Source: an uncultured Myxococcales bacterium
Lineage (GTDB): Bacteria; Myxococcota_A; UBA9042
DNA: 64,000 nt
Direction of reading: 5' to 3'
Assembly: GCA_903896545.1 (NCBI GenBank)
Contig: CAITYF010000159.1
Span: forward strand, 1 to 64,000
Shown here: in pieces, positions 1-8,746 of the stretch
Layout of the letters: the number at the start of each line of letters is the position of its first letter
How positions within the stretch are numbered: the stretch's first letter is position 1
The notes under the pieces: generated by a model
What the model saw: only the letters and a program-made list of their open reading frames with translations
Told to the model about the DNA's origin: nothing
Databases searched by the model: none
Translations under genes and position numbers: made by a program

Positions 1-516
1 ACCAACAACGGCGGCTGCGACAGCCTGACCGCGTGCACCAACACGCCCGGCAGCCGCACCTGCGGTGCATGCCCCAGTGGGTACACGGGATCCGGCGCGA
101 CGGCGTGCGTGGACGTCAACGAATGCGCGACCAACAACGGCGGCTGCGACAGCCTGACCACGTGCACGAACACGCCTGGCAGCCGCACCTGCGGCGCTTG
201 CCCCAGCGGGTACACGGGCACTGGCGCGACTGCGTGCGTGGACGTCAACGAATGCACAACCAACAACGGCGGCTGCGACAGCCTGACCGCGTGCACGAAC
301 ACGCCTGGCAGCCGCACCTGCGGTGCATGCCCCAGTGGGTACACGGGATCCGGCGCGACTGCTTGCGTGGACGTCGACGAGTGCGCGACCAACAACGGCG
401 GCTGCGACAGCCTGACCGCGTGCACCAACACGCCCGGCAGCCGCACCTGCGGCGCTTGCCCCAGCGGGTACACGGGCACTGGCGCGACTGCGTGCGTGGA
501 CGTCAACGAGTGCACA
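1..516 (+). repeat. Four near-identical 129-bp EGF units in A-B-A-B order
   Basis: Four 129-bp (43-codon) units start at 1, 130, 259 and 388, each with ACCAACAACGGCGGCTGCGA. Units 1 and 3 share GGTGCATGCCCCAGTGGGT, and units 2 and 4 share GGCGCTTGCCCCAGCGGGT, so the repeating block is 258 bp. By eye, units of the same type differ at about 4-6 of 129 positions. Later EGF units are far more diverged at the DNA level, so this end of the array is the most recently duplicated or converted part. It runs off the left edge. Confidence 0.85.
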
Positions 517-3500
517 ACCAACAACGGTGGCTGCAGCGCGCAGGCGGACTGCAACAACACCGTGGGCAACTTCACGTGCACGTGCCACGCCGGGTTCTCC
601 GGCAACGGCGTGCTCTGCAGTGACGTCAACGAGTGCGCGACCAACAACGGCGGCTGCAACGCAGCGGCCAACTGTACCAACACTTTTGGCAGCTTCGACT
701 GCGCATGCAAGGCGGGATACACCGGCGACGGCGTGAGTTGCACCGACGTGAACGAGTGCGCGACGGGCAACGGCGGCTGCGATCCGTTGACGGTGTGTAC
801 GAACACGGTGGGTTCGTTTGCGTGCGGCGCATGTCCGTCTGGCTACACGGGGAGCGGGGACTCCGCGTGCGTGGACGTCGACGAGTGCTTGAGTGGCAAC
901 GGCGGCTGTGACGCGTTGACGGTTTGCATCAACACGGCGGGTAGCCGGACGTGCGGCGCGTGTCCAAGTGGCTACAGTGGTACCGGCGCGACGGCGTGCG
1001 TGGACATCAACGAGTGTGCGACCAACAACGGCGGCTGCGACAACCTGACGACGTGCACCAACACGCCGGGTTCGCACAACTGCGGCAATTGTCCGAGCGG
1101 CTACACCGGCGGCGGCGCGACCGGCTGCGTCGACGTGAACGAGTGTGCGACCGCCAACGGCGGCTGTGACGCGCTGACGGTCTGCACGAACACGGCGGGG
1201 AGTCGCACGTGCGGCGCATGCCCCAATGGCTATCTGGGCACGGGTGAGTCGGGCTGCGTGGACGACAACGAGTGCGCGACCAACAACGGCGGCTGCGACA
1301 CGCTCACCGCGTGCAGCAACACCGCCGGTTCGTTCACTTGCGGCGCGTGTCCGGCAGGCTACACGGGCACCGGCATTGCCGGGTGCGTCGACGTGAACGA
1401 GTGCCTGACCAGCAACGGCGGCTGCGACGCGCTCACGGCGTGCGTCAACACGCCGGGCGGCCGTCAGTGTGGCGATTGTCCCGCAGGCTACACAGGCACA
1501 GGAGCGACTGCATGCGTCGACGTGAACGAGTGCCTGACCGCCAACGGTGGCTGCGACGCGCTGACGACGTGCACCAACTCGGCAGGCAGTTTCACTTGCG
1601 GCGCGTGCCCGGCGGGCTACACCGGCAGCGGCGACACCGGCTGCGCTGACGTCAACGAGTGCCTGACCGCGAACGGCGGCTGCGACACCTTGACGGCGTG
1701 CACCAACACCGCGGGCAGCCGCACGTGCGGCGCATGCCCCACCGGCTACACAGGCGACGGCGCCGCGGGCTGCTTTGACGTCGACGAGTGCGCCACCGCC
1801 AACGGCGGATGCGACAGCTTGACGGCCTGCACAAACAGCGCGGGTTCCTTCTCCTGTGGGGCATGCCCCGCGGGCTACACCGGTAGCGGCGCGAGCGGGT
1901 GTGTCGACATCGATGAGTGCAGCACCAACAACGGCAATTGCGACGCGCTCACTGTGTGCATCAACACGCCCGGATCGCGCGTCTGCGGCGCGTGCCCCAG
2001 CGGCTACACCGGCACGGGCGCGACGGCGTGCGTGGACATCGACGAGTGCGCGAGCAACAACGGCGGCTGCGATGCGCTTGTGACGTGTGCCAACACGCCC
2101 GGCGCGTACACGTGCGGCGGCTGTCCCGTGGGCTACACGGGCGGCGGTTTGTCCGGGTGCGTGGACATCGACGAGTGCGCGAGCAACAACGGTGGCTGCG
2201 ATCACCTCGCGTCCTGCACCAACACCGCTGGCAGCCACACGTGCGGCGCATGCCCCAGCGGTTACGTCGGCACCGGCGCGACCGGCTGCGTTGACGTCAA
2301 CGAGTGCGCGACGGACAACGGCGGCTGCGACTTGCTCACGGACTGCACCAACACAGCGGGCAGCTTCTCGTGTGGCGCGTGCCCGCCTGGCTACACCGGC
2401 AACGGCAGCACGGGCTGCGTCGACATCGACGAATGCGCGACCAACCACGGCGGCTGCGACGCGCTCGCCGAGTGCGTGAACACGGCTGGATCACGGTCCT
2501 GTGGCGCATGTCCGGCTGGCTACAGCGGTACGGGTGCAACGGCGTGCGTGGACATCAACGAATGCAGCACGAACAACGGCGGCTGCGACAACCTGACGAC
2601 GTGCACCAACAGCGCGGGCGGCTTCACCTGCGGCGCGTGCCCCAGCGGCTACAGCGGCAGCGGCGACTTGGGCTGCACCGACGTCGACGAGTGCATTCTG
2701 GACAACGGCGGCTGCGACTTGCTGACGGTCTGCACCAACACACCGGGCGCGCGCACGTGCGGCACTTGTCCGACCGGCTATGTGGGCACGGGCGTCGCGG
2801 GCTGTTTTGACATCGACGAGTGCGCGACCGACAACGGCGGCTGCGACGGCTTGACCAGCTGCACCAACACGCCCGGCAGCTTCACCTGCGGCGTGTGTCC
2901 CGGCGGCTACAGCGGCAGTGGCAGCACGGGCTGCATCGACGTGAACGAGTGTCTGACCGGCAACGGCGGCTGCGACGTCGCGGCGGATTGCACGAATACG
3001 GTGGGCAGCTTCGGCTGCAATTGCCAAGCGGGCTACGTGGGTGACGGCTTCAGTTGCACGGACGTCAACGAGTGCCTCACCAGCAACGGCGGCTGTGACC
3101 CGCTGGCGTTGTGCACCAACGTGCCGGGCAGCAGCCTGTGTGGACCGTGCCCGACCGGCTATAGCGGTACCGGCGACACGACGTGTGTCGACGTCGACGA
3201 ATGTGCGATCAACCACGGCGGCTGCGACTTGGCGGCGGATTGCTCCAACACGATCGGCGCGTTCAGCTGCACCTGTCAGACCGGCTATGCCGGCGACGGA
3301 TTCTTCTGCACCGACGTCAACGAGTGCCTGACCAACAACGGCGGCTGTGACCTCGCGGCAGATTGCTCCAACACGGTGGGCGGCAACACGTGCGCGTGTC
3401 AGAGCGGCTACACCGGCAACGGCTATACGTGCACGGACGTCGACGAATGCGCGCAGGGCAACGGCGGCTGCGACTCCTTGACGGTCTGCACCAACACGCC

Positions 3501-6500
3501 GGGTGACCGGACCTGCGGCGCGTGCCCTGACGGCTACACGGGCAGCGGCGACACGGTCTGCTCCGACGTCAACGAGTGTTTGGTGAACAACGGCGGCTGC
3601 GACTTGCTCACCGTTTGCTTCAACACGGTGGGTGCGCACACGTGCGGCGCGTGTCCGGGCGGCTTCAGCGGCAGCGGCGACACGGCGTGCGTAGACATCG
3701 ACGAGTGCGCGACCAACCACGGCGGCTGCGACGCGCTGACGGCGTGCGAAAACACAATCGGCAGCTTCACGTGCGGCATTTGCCCCGCGGGTTACACGGG
3801 CGGCGGCGCGACGGGCTGCGCGGACATCGACGAGTGCGCGACCGGCAACGGCGGTTGCGACGTGCTGACGGCATGCGCCAACAGCCCAGGCACGTTCGCG
3901 TGCGGCGGCTGCCCGGCAGGCTATCAAGGCGATGGCAGCACCGGTTGCTTTGACGTCAACGAGTGCCTGACTGCCAACGGCGGCTGCGACTTGGCGACGG
4001 ACTGCTCGAATACGGCGGGCAGTTTCAGCTGCGGCGCGTGCCCGACCGGCTACACCGGCAACGGCAGCGTAGGCTGCGTCGACGTGGACGAGTGCGCGAC
4101 CAACAGCGGCGGCTGTGACGTGCTGACTGCGTGCATCAACACCACGGGCAGCTTTGTGTGCGGCGCGTGCCCACCGGGCTACACCGGCACTGGCGCAAGC
4201 GGCTGTGTCGACATCGATGAGTGTGCGACGAACAACGGCGGCTGCGATTTGGCGACGGCGTGCTCCAATACCGCGGGCAACTTCACCTGCGGCACCTGCC
4301 CGCCGGGCTACACGGGCGGCGGCGCGACGGGCTGCTTGGACATCGACGAGTGTGCAACGAACAACGGCGGCTGCGACTTAGCGACGGCGTGCGCCAACAC
4401 CATTGGCAGCTTCTCGTGCGGCGCTTGCCCCGCTGGCTACGCCGGCACCGGCAACAGCGGCTGCGTCGACATCGACGAGTGCTTGGCCAACCACGGCGGC
4501 TGCGACGCACTGACGACGTGCACCAACTTGGGCGGCAGCTACACCTGCGGCGTTTGCCCGGACGGCTACACGGGCGACGGCAGCGCGGGTTGCGTGGATT
4601 TGAACGAGTGCGCGACGCCGTCCGGCGCGGGCTGCGACTTGTCGGCGGACTGCTCCAATACAGCGGGCAGCTACGCGTGCGTCTGCAAGACGGGCTATTC
4701 GGGCAACGGCTTTTTCTGCTCGTTGGACGATCCGTGCGCAATCAACAACGGCGGCTGTGACGTCTATGCGACCTGCTTGCCCAACGGCGTCACTGTGACC
4801 TGCGGCTGCCAGCCGGGCTTCGCGGGCGACGGCTTGAGCTGTGCAGACGTCGACGAGTGCGCGACCAGCAACGGCGGCTGCGACCTCGCGGCGAACTGCA
4901 CGAATACCATCGGCAGCTTCACCTGCACGTGTGGCACGGGCTACGCGGGTGACGGCACGGTCTGCAAGGCGGTGGACAGCGATGGCGACAACCTGACCGA
5001 CCTCGTGGAAGTGACGCTGGGCACCGATCCGACCAACCCGGACTCAGACGCGGACGGCTTGAACGACGGACTGGAAGTGAAGTTGGGAACGGACCCGCTC
5101 CTGCTGGACACCGATGGCGATCTGTTGAACGACGCGGTGGAGATCGCAGGCGGCAACACGGAAGCGTACGAACCGGGCAAGGAGACCAATCCGCTGGACG
5201 CCGATAGCGACGACGACGGCTTGGCGGACGGCGATGAAGTGCAGGGCAAGGGGCCGCTGGCGAAGTACGCGCCGACCAACCCGCTCTTGCGCGACACGGA
5301 CGGCGATGGGCTCTGGGATGGTCTGGAGGTGGGCGTTGTGGCTGGCGTGCCAACGGGCGTGAACGCGCACGGCCTGGCGATTCTCGGTACGCTGCCGGTG
5401 CTTTTGGCGGATGTGGACCCGACGACGACAACCGACCCGAATGCGGCGGACACCGACAAGGGCACGGTCAACGACGGCGTGGAGGACGCCAACCACAACG
5501 GCAGGGTCGATGGGACGGAAACCGATCCAAATAACGGCGCGGACGACGTGGCTAGCATCACGGACTCGGATGGCGACGGACTGATGGACGCGGACGAGAC
5601 CAAGCGCGGGACTGACCCGAAGAAGTTTGACACGGACGGCGATGGTCTGGGCGACGGGCTGGAAGTGCAGTTGGGAACCGACCCGCTGGCTGCAGACACC
5701 GACGGCGATGGACTGCTGGACGGACAAGAACTCGCGGCGGGCGATCCGCAGGCATACGACGCGGGAACGGACACGAACCCGCTGGACGCCGATAGCGACG
5801 AGGACGGGCTGAAAGACGGCGATGAAGTCGCAGGCGCAGGACCGCTCGTTGGGTTTGGAGCGACCAACGCGCTGAATGCGGATACCGACGGTGATGGCTT
5901 GAGCGACGGGCTGGAGGTCGGAGTCACCGCGGGCGTGCCTGCTGGCAAGAGCGCAGGTGGCGTCGCATTCGCCGGTACGGCGGCGCTGTTTGTCGGTGAT
6001 GCGGACCCAGCGTCCAAGACCAACCCGCTGAAGGCGGACACGGACGGCGGCACGGTCGCGGACGGCGTGGAAGATGCCAACCACAACGGTAAGGTGGACG
6101 ACAAGGAGAAAGACCCGAACGTGGCAGCGGATGACGTGCCCAAGCCCGGCGAGGATCTGGACCAGGACGGTGTGCCCGACGACAAGGACAATTGCCCGCA
6201 CATCGCGAACGCGTCTCAAGCGGATTCGGATCACGACGGCGTCGGTGACGTCTGCGACTTCAATGACGGCAACGAACGCGCGGAGGTCTCGGACAGTGGC
6301 ATGGCGCTGCGTGGCGGTTGTTCGTCCGGAACGCTGGGTGGATCCGCGTCGACGCTGGGGCTGGCGCTGCTCGCGGCGGTTCTGCTGGTGCTGCGTCGGG
6401 CGCGTAAGGCGCTGTGGGTCGTTGCTGTGGTGCTGGTGGCGATGCCAGCGTTTGCGGCAAGCGGCAATCTGGACGTCGAGCAGTTCAACGCGGTGCCCAT

Positions 6501-8076
6501 CGGCAGTGGCGTCCTGAACCAGTGGCAAAGCGGGACGCCTGGCAACCTCCAGTGGGGCGCCGGGCTCTCTACGCACTACGCGCATCAGCCGTTGCGGTTG
6601 GTTCCTTTGCAGTCGGGCGATGCGCGCGCCACCGGTCAGGTCATTCCCGGTCTCCTGCACGTCGAGGCGCTGGGGCGGCTAGGACTGTTCGATTGGCTGG
6701 AGGTGGACGCCGCGATCCCTTTTGTCGCGACGCTGGGCACGCCGGACACGACCGTCGGCGGGCGCAGCGTGGCGGACCTGCAAGCGGCGCGATTGGGTGA
6801 CATTCGACTGGCAGCCGGCGCCGATCTGACCGCGCTTCTGGGCTGGAAAGCGGCCAACCACGACGGCTTTGGCGTGGGCGTCCGACTCACTGCATGGCTA
6901 CCGACGGGCGACGCGACGGCGTTTCAGAGCGAAGGGACGGTGCACGTGGAGCCGCGTCTGGTCGCCGACTGGCGGCATCGTCGGTGGTTCTTCGGCGCAA
7001 ACGTGGGCTGGCTCGCCCGCGCCCGTTCGCAGGTTTTCCACGTGGTCAGCGACGACGCGTTCACGTGGGGCGTTTTTGGTCGTGGTCCGATCGCGGGTCC
7101 GATCGACTGGCTGGCGACGGCGTATGGCTCGCTGCAGTCCGCCAAGCAGATCAATCCGTTGGACGCGACACAACGCGCGTATGACGGCACCAACAGTCCG
7201 ATGGAGCTACTCGCCGGCGCGCACGCGGACCTGAACCCGTGGGACTTGACGCTCGCAGCGGGTCCAGGGTTGAGCGCCGCCGTGGGCTCGCCTACCTTTC
7301 GCGTTGTTTTGCAAGCCGCGTACGCACCACACACGGTTTCCGTGGAAGAACCGGTCATCGTGGACACCGATGGCGATGGACTCCTCGACCCGGACGACCG
7401 CTGCCCGCGTGCGCCGGAGGACAAGGACGGCTACAGCGATGCAGATGGTTGTCCTGACCCGGACAACGACGCGGATGGCATTTTTGACGAGCAGGACAAG
7501 TGTCCGAGCCAGCCCGAGACGCGCAATGGGTATCAAGACGAGGACGGTTGCCCAGACACGCTGCCGGACCGCGACAGTGACGGCATCCCAGACGCCGCGG
7601 ACAAGTGTCCGGACGATCCGACCGACAAGTGCATGGCGGCAACAGTGGGTGATGAAATCGTCATCTATGAGCGGGTCGAATTCGCGACGAACAAGGCGGT
7701 GATTCGCGCCGAGAGCTTCTCCGTGCTTGACGTTGTAGCGGACATTTTGAAGGCACACGTGGAGTTGACCAAGATTGAGGTGCAGGGGCATACCGATTCC
7801 GACGGCGACGACGTCGCGAATCTGGCGCTGTCGAGTGCTCGCGCTGCGGCGGTCGTGGACTACTTGGTGAAGAAGGGCGTCGACCGCGCGAGGCTGAAGT
7901 CGACGGGATACGGTCGCACGCGTCCGGTCGCGCCCAACGACACCACCGAGAACAAGCAGAAGAATCGGCGGGTGCAGTTCGTGTTCTCCAGCGCGATTGC
8001 GATTGAGAAGGTCCCGGAAGTTGTGACACCAGCGCAGCCGACGGCGCCCCAAGTGTCACCGCAGAAACCGAAGTAG
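1..8076 (+). CDS. Giant cbEGF-TSP3-MYXO-CTERM-like-OmpA protein (5' partial)
   Basis: The reading frame is open from base 1, so the gene starts outside the window and the ORF-track Met at 109 is internal. Residue numbers count from that Met. Residues 1 to about 1620 are some 38 tandem EGF modules (plus one cut by the window edge) with the calcium-binding D-[VI]-[ND]-E-C signature. Residues about 1624-2055 hold TSP3-like calcium repeats (DTDGDGL types). Near 2070-2100 come a GCSSG motif, a hydrophobic stretch and RRARK, resembling a MYXO-CTERM sorting tail. Instead of ending there, the frame runs into a second signal-peptide-like stretch ending PAFA|AS, a barrel-like region (about 2117-2418), more TSP3 repeats and a C-terminal OmpA peptidoglycan-binding domain (about 2517-2655). 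A calcium-dependent surface adhesin joined to an outer-membrane porin is the best guess. A lost stop codon or an assembly indel at the junction is possible. Confidence 0.85.
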   Translation, partial: TNNGGCDSLTACTNTPGSRTCGACPSGYTGSGATACVDVNECATNNGGCDSLTTCTNTPGSRTCGACPSGYTGTGATACVDVNECTTNNGGCDSLTACTNTPGSRTCGACPSGYTGSGATACVDVDECATNNGGCDSLTACTNTPGSRTCGACPSGYTGTGATACVDVNECTTNNGGCSAQADCNNTVGNFTCTCHAGFSGNGVLCSDVNECATNNGGCNAAANCTNTFGSFDCACKAGYTGDGVSCTDVNECATGNGGCDPLTVCTNTVGSFACGACPSGYTGSGDSACVDVDECLSGNGGCDALTVCINTAGSRTCGACPSGYSGTGATACVDINECATNNGGCDNLTTCTNTPGSHNCGNCPSGYTGGGATGCVDVNECATANGGCDALTVCTNTAGSRTCGACPNGYLGTGESGCVDDNECATNNGGCDTLTACSNTAGSFTCGACPAGYTGTGIAGCVDVNECLTSNGGCDALTACVNTPGGRQCGDCPAGYTGTGATACVDVNECLTANGGCDALTTCTNSAGSFTCGACPAGYTGSGDTGCADVNECLTANGGCDTLTACTNTAGSRTCGACPTGYTGDGAAGCFDVDECATANGGCDSLTACTNSAGSFSCGACPAGYTGSGASGCVDIDECSTNNGNCDALTVCINTPGSRVCGACPSGYTGTGATACVDIDECASNNGGCDALVTCANTPGAYTCGGCPVGYTGGGLSGCVDIDECASNNGGCDHLASCTNTAGSHTCGACPSGYVGTGATGCVDVNECATDNGGCDLLTDCTNTAGSFSCGACPPGYTGNGSTGCVDIDECATNHGGCDALAECVNTAGSRSCGACPAGYSGTGATACVDINECSTNNGGCDNLTTCTNSAGGFTCGACPSGYSGSGDLGCTDVDECILDNGGCDLLTVCTNTPGARTCGTCPTGYVGTGVAGCFDIDECATDNGGCDGLTSCTNTPGSFTCGVCPGGYSGSGSTGCIDVNECLTGNGGCDVAADCTNTVGSFGCNCQAGYVGDGFSCTDVNECLTSNGGCDPLALCTNVPGSSLCGPCPTGYSGTGDTTCVDVDECAINHGGCDLAADCSNTIGAFSCTCQTGYAGDGFFCTDVNECLTNNGGCDLAADCSNTVGGNTCACQSGYTGNGYTCTDVDECAQGNGGCDSLTVCTNTPGDRTCGACPDGYTGSGDTVCSDVNECLVNNGGCDLLTVCFNTVGAHTCGACPGGFSGSGDTACVDIDECATNHGGCDALTACENTIGSFTCGICPAGYTGGGATGCADIDECATGNGGCDVLTACANSPGTFACGGCPAGYQGDGSTGCFDVNECLTANGGCDLATDCSNTAGSFSCGACPTGYTGNGSVGCVDVDECATNSGGCDVLTACINTTGSFVCGACPPGYTGTGASGCVDIDECATNNGGCDLATACSNTAGNFTCGTCPPGYTGGGATGCLDIDECATNNGGCDLATACANTIGSFSCGACPAGYAGTGNSGCVDIDECLANHGGCDALTTCTNLGGSYTCGVCPDGYTGDGSAGCVDLNECATPSGAGCDLSADCSNTAGSYACVCKTGYSGNGFFCSLDDPCAINNGGCDVYATCLPNGVTVTCGCQPGFAGDGLSCADVDECATSNGGCDLAANCTNTIGSFTCTCGTGYAGDGTVCKAVDSDGDNLTDLVEVTLGTDPTNPDSDADGLNDGLEVKLGTDPLLLDTDGDLLNDAVEIAGGNTEAYEPGKETNPLDADSDDDGLADGDEVQGKGPLAKYAPTNPLLRDTDGDGLWDGLEVGVVAGVPTGVNAHGLAILGTLPVLLADVDPTTTTDPNAADTDKGTVNDGVEDANHNGRVDGTETDPNNGADDVASITDSDGDGLMDADETKRGTDPKKFDTDGDGLGDGLEVQLGTDPLAADTDGDGLLDGQELAAGDPQAYDAGTDTNPLDADSDEDGLKDGDEVAGAGPLVGFGATNALNADTDGDGLSDGLEVGVTAGVPAGKSAGGVAFAGTAALFVGDADPASKTNPLKADTDGGTVADGVEDANHNGKVDDKEKDPNVAADDVPKPGEDLDQDGVPDDKDNCPHIANASQADSDHDGVGDVCDFNDGNERAEVSDSGMALRGGCSSGTLGGSASTLGLALLAAVLLVLRRARKALWVVAVVLVAMPAFAASGNLDVEQFNAVPIGSGVLNQWQSGTPGNLQWGAGLSTHYAHQPLRLVPLQSGDARATGQVIPGLLHVEALGRLGLFDWLEVDAAIPFVATLGTPDTTVGGRSVADLQAARLGDIRLAAGADLTALLGWKAANHDGFGVGVRLTAWLPTGDATAFQSEGTVHVEPRLVADWRHRRWFFGANVGWLARARSQVFHVVSDDAFTWGVFGRGPIAGPIDWLATAYGSLQSAKQINPLDATQRAYDGTNSPMELLAGAHADLNPWDLTLAAGPGLSAAVGSPTFRVVLQAAYAPHTVSVEEPVIVDTDGDGLLDPDDRCPRAPEDKDGYSDADGCPDPDNDADGIFDEQDKCPSQPETRNGYQDEDGCPDTLPDRDSDGIPDAADKCPDDPTDKCMAATVGDEIVIYERVEFATNKAVIRAESFSVLDVVADILKAHVELTKIEVQGHTDSDGDDVANLALSSARAAAVVDYLVKKGVDRARLKSTGYGRTRPVAPNDTTENKQKNRRVQFVFSSAIAIEKVPEVVTPAQPTAPQVSPQKPK

Positions 8077-8143
8077 CTCAAGCCACAAGCTCGATGAATC
8101 AAGGTGTTGCGTCGTTCCGCAGCTTAGGTTCACGCGCGCGCAC

Positions 8144-8161
8144 CAACTGTCTTGACAGTTG
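8144..8161. promoter_or_regulatory. Perfect 18-bp palindromic operator
   Basis: CAACTGTCTTGACAGTTG is an 8-bp perfect inverted repeat around TT. Its right half contains the TTGACA -35 hexamer (8152-8157) of the promoter ahead of the MerR-vWA operon. MerR-family proteins bind dyads of this kind, so autoregulation is the natural inference. Confidence 0.65.
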
Positions 8162-8180
8162 CTGTGTTTGGTGTCATAAC
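8152..8180 (+). promoter_or_regulatory. Sigma70-like promoter of the MerR-vWA operon
   Basis: A consensus TTGACA at 8152-8157 is followed after 17 bp by CATAAC at 8175-8180 (4 of 6 matches to TATAAT). The predicted transcription start near 8187 would give a leader of roughly 30 nt before the MerR start codon. Confidence 0.55.
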
Positions 8181-8218
8181 TATGTTCACGGTGCTGATGT
8201 CGCGCCAACAAGAGTCAG

Positions 8219-8743
8219 ATGAGCCAGCTATCATCCCCACCATCGCTTTTACCGCTCACGCTGGAGGAGCTGTGCGACGCCACCGGGGAGACACGTCGCA
8301 CGGTGCGGTTTTACATCCTCAACGGCCTGCTCACGCCGCCGGTCGGTGCGGGACCCGCGTCCCGGTATCCGGGCGAGCACGTGGAGCGCTTGCGCTTCAT
8401 CCGCCAAATGCAGGACGACGGCATGCAGCTCTCCAAGATCCGCGCGATCCTGGAGTCAACGCCGGCGCACGGTCTGCGCCACTTCTTGCCGACGGTGCCA
8501 CTGGCTGCGGCGGCTTCCCCGTCTCCGCCACCGATGCTGGCTTCGCCCTTTGAGCCGATGGAGACGAGCGACGCCGCGGAGACCGGGTTTCTGCGCTCGC
8601 CGTGGGAGCGCATCACGCTGGAGCCCGGCGTGGAGCTGCACGTGCGTCGGCCGTTGGGTGTGGCGGCGAATCGGCGTGTCCAGCGTCTGCTGGATTTCGC
8701 CCAGAAGCTGAGTCGTGATTCCAGTTACAAGTCAGGGAGGTAA
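8219..8743 (+). CDS. MerR-family transcriptional regulator
   Basis: This 174-residue protein has an N-terminal MerR-type winged helix (about 14-75): LTLEELCDATGETRRTVRFY is the recognition-helix region, and RYPGEHVERLRFIRQMQDDG is the wing and second helix. The rest is Pro/Ala-rich with no recognisable ligand domain and no paired cysteines typical of metal sensors. It ends 3 bp before the vWA gene, and the ribosome-binding site of that gene (AGGGAGG) lies over its last codons, so the two are co-transcribed and probably translationally coupled. A palindrome overlapping its own promoter suggests autoregulation. The effector is unknown. Confidence 0.85.
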   Translation: MSQLSSPPSLLPLTLEELCDATGETRRTVRFYILNGLLTPPVGAGPASRYPGEHVERLRFIRQMQDDGMQLSKIRAILESTPAHGLRHFLPTVPLAAAASPSPPPMLASPFEPMETSDAAETGFLRSPWERITLEPGVELHVRRPLGVAANRRVQRLLDFAQKLSRDSSYKSGR

Positions 8744-8746
8744 GTT

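Noticed and set aside
2491-3927. 478-residue minus-strand ORF over the EGF array
   Set aside because: Low-complexity translation created by the repeats of the true EGF frame.
1-4970. Regular repeats considered as a CRISPR array
   Set aside because: The repeats are in-frame coding units of 123-129 bp without unique spacers; they encode EGF modules.
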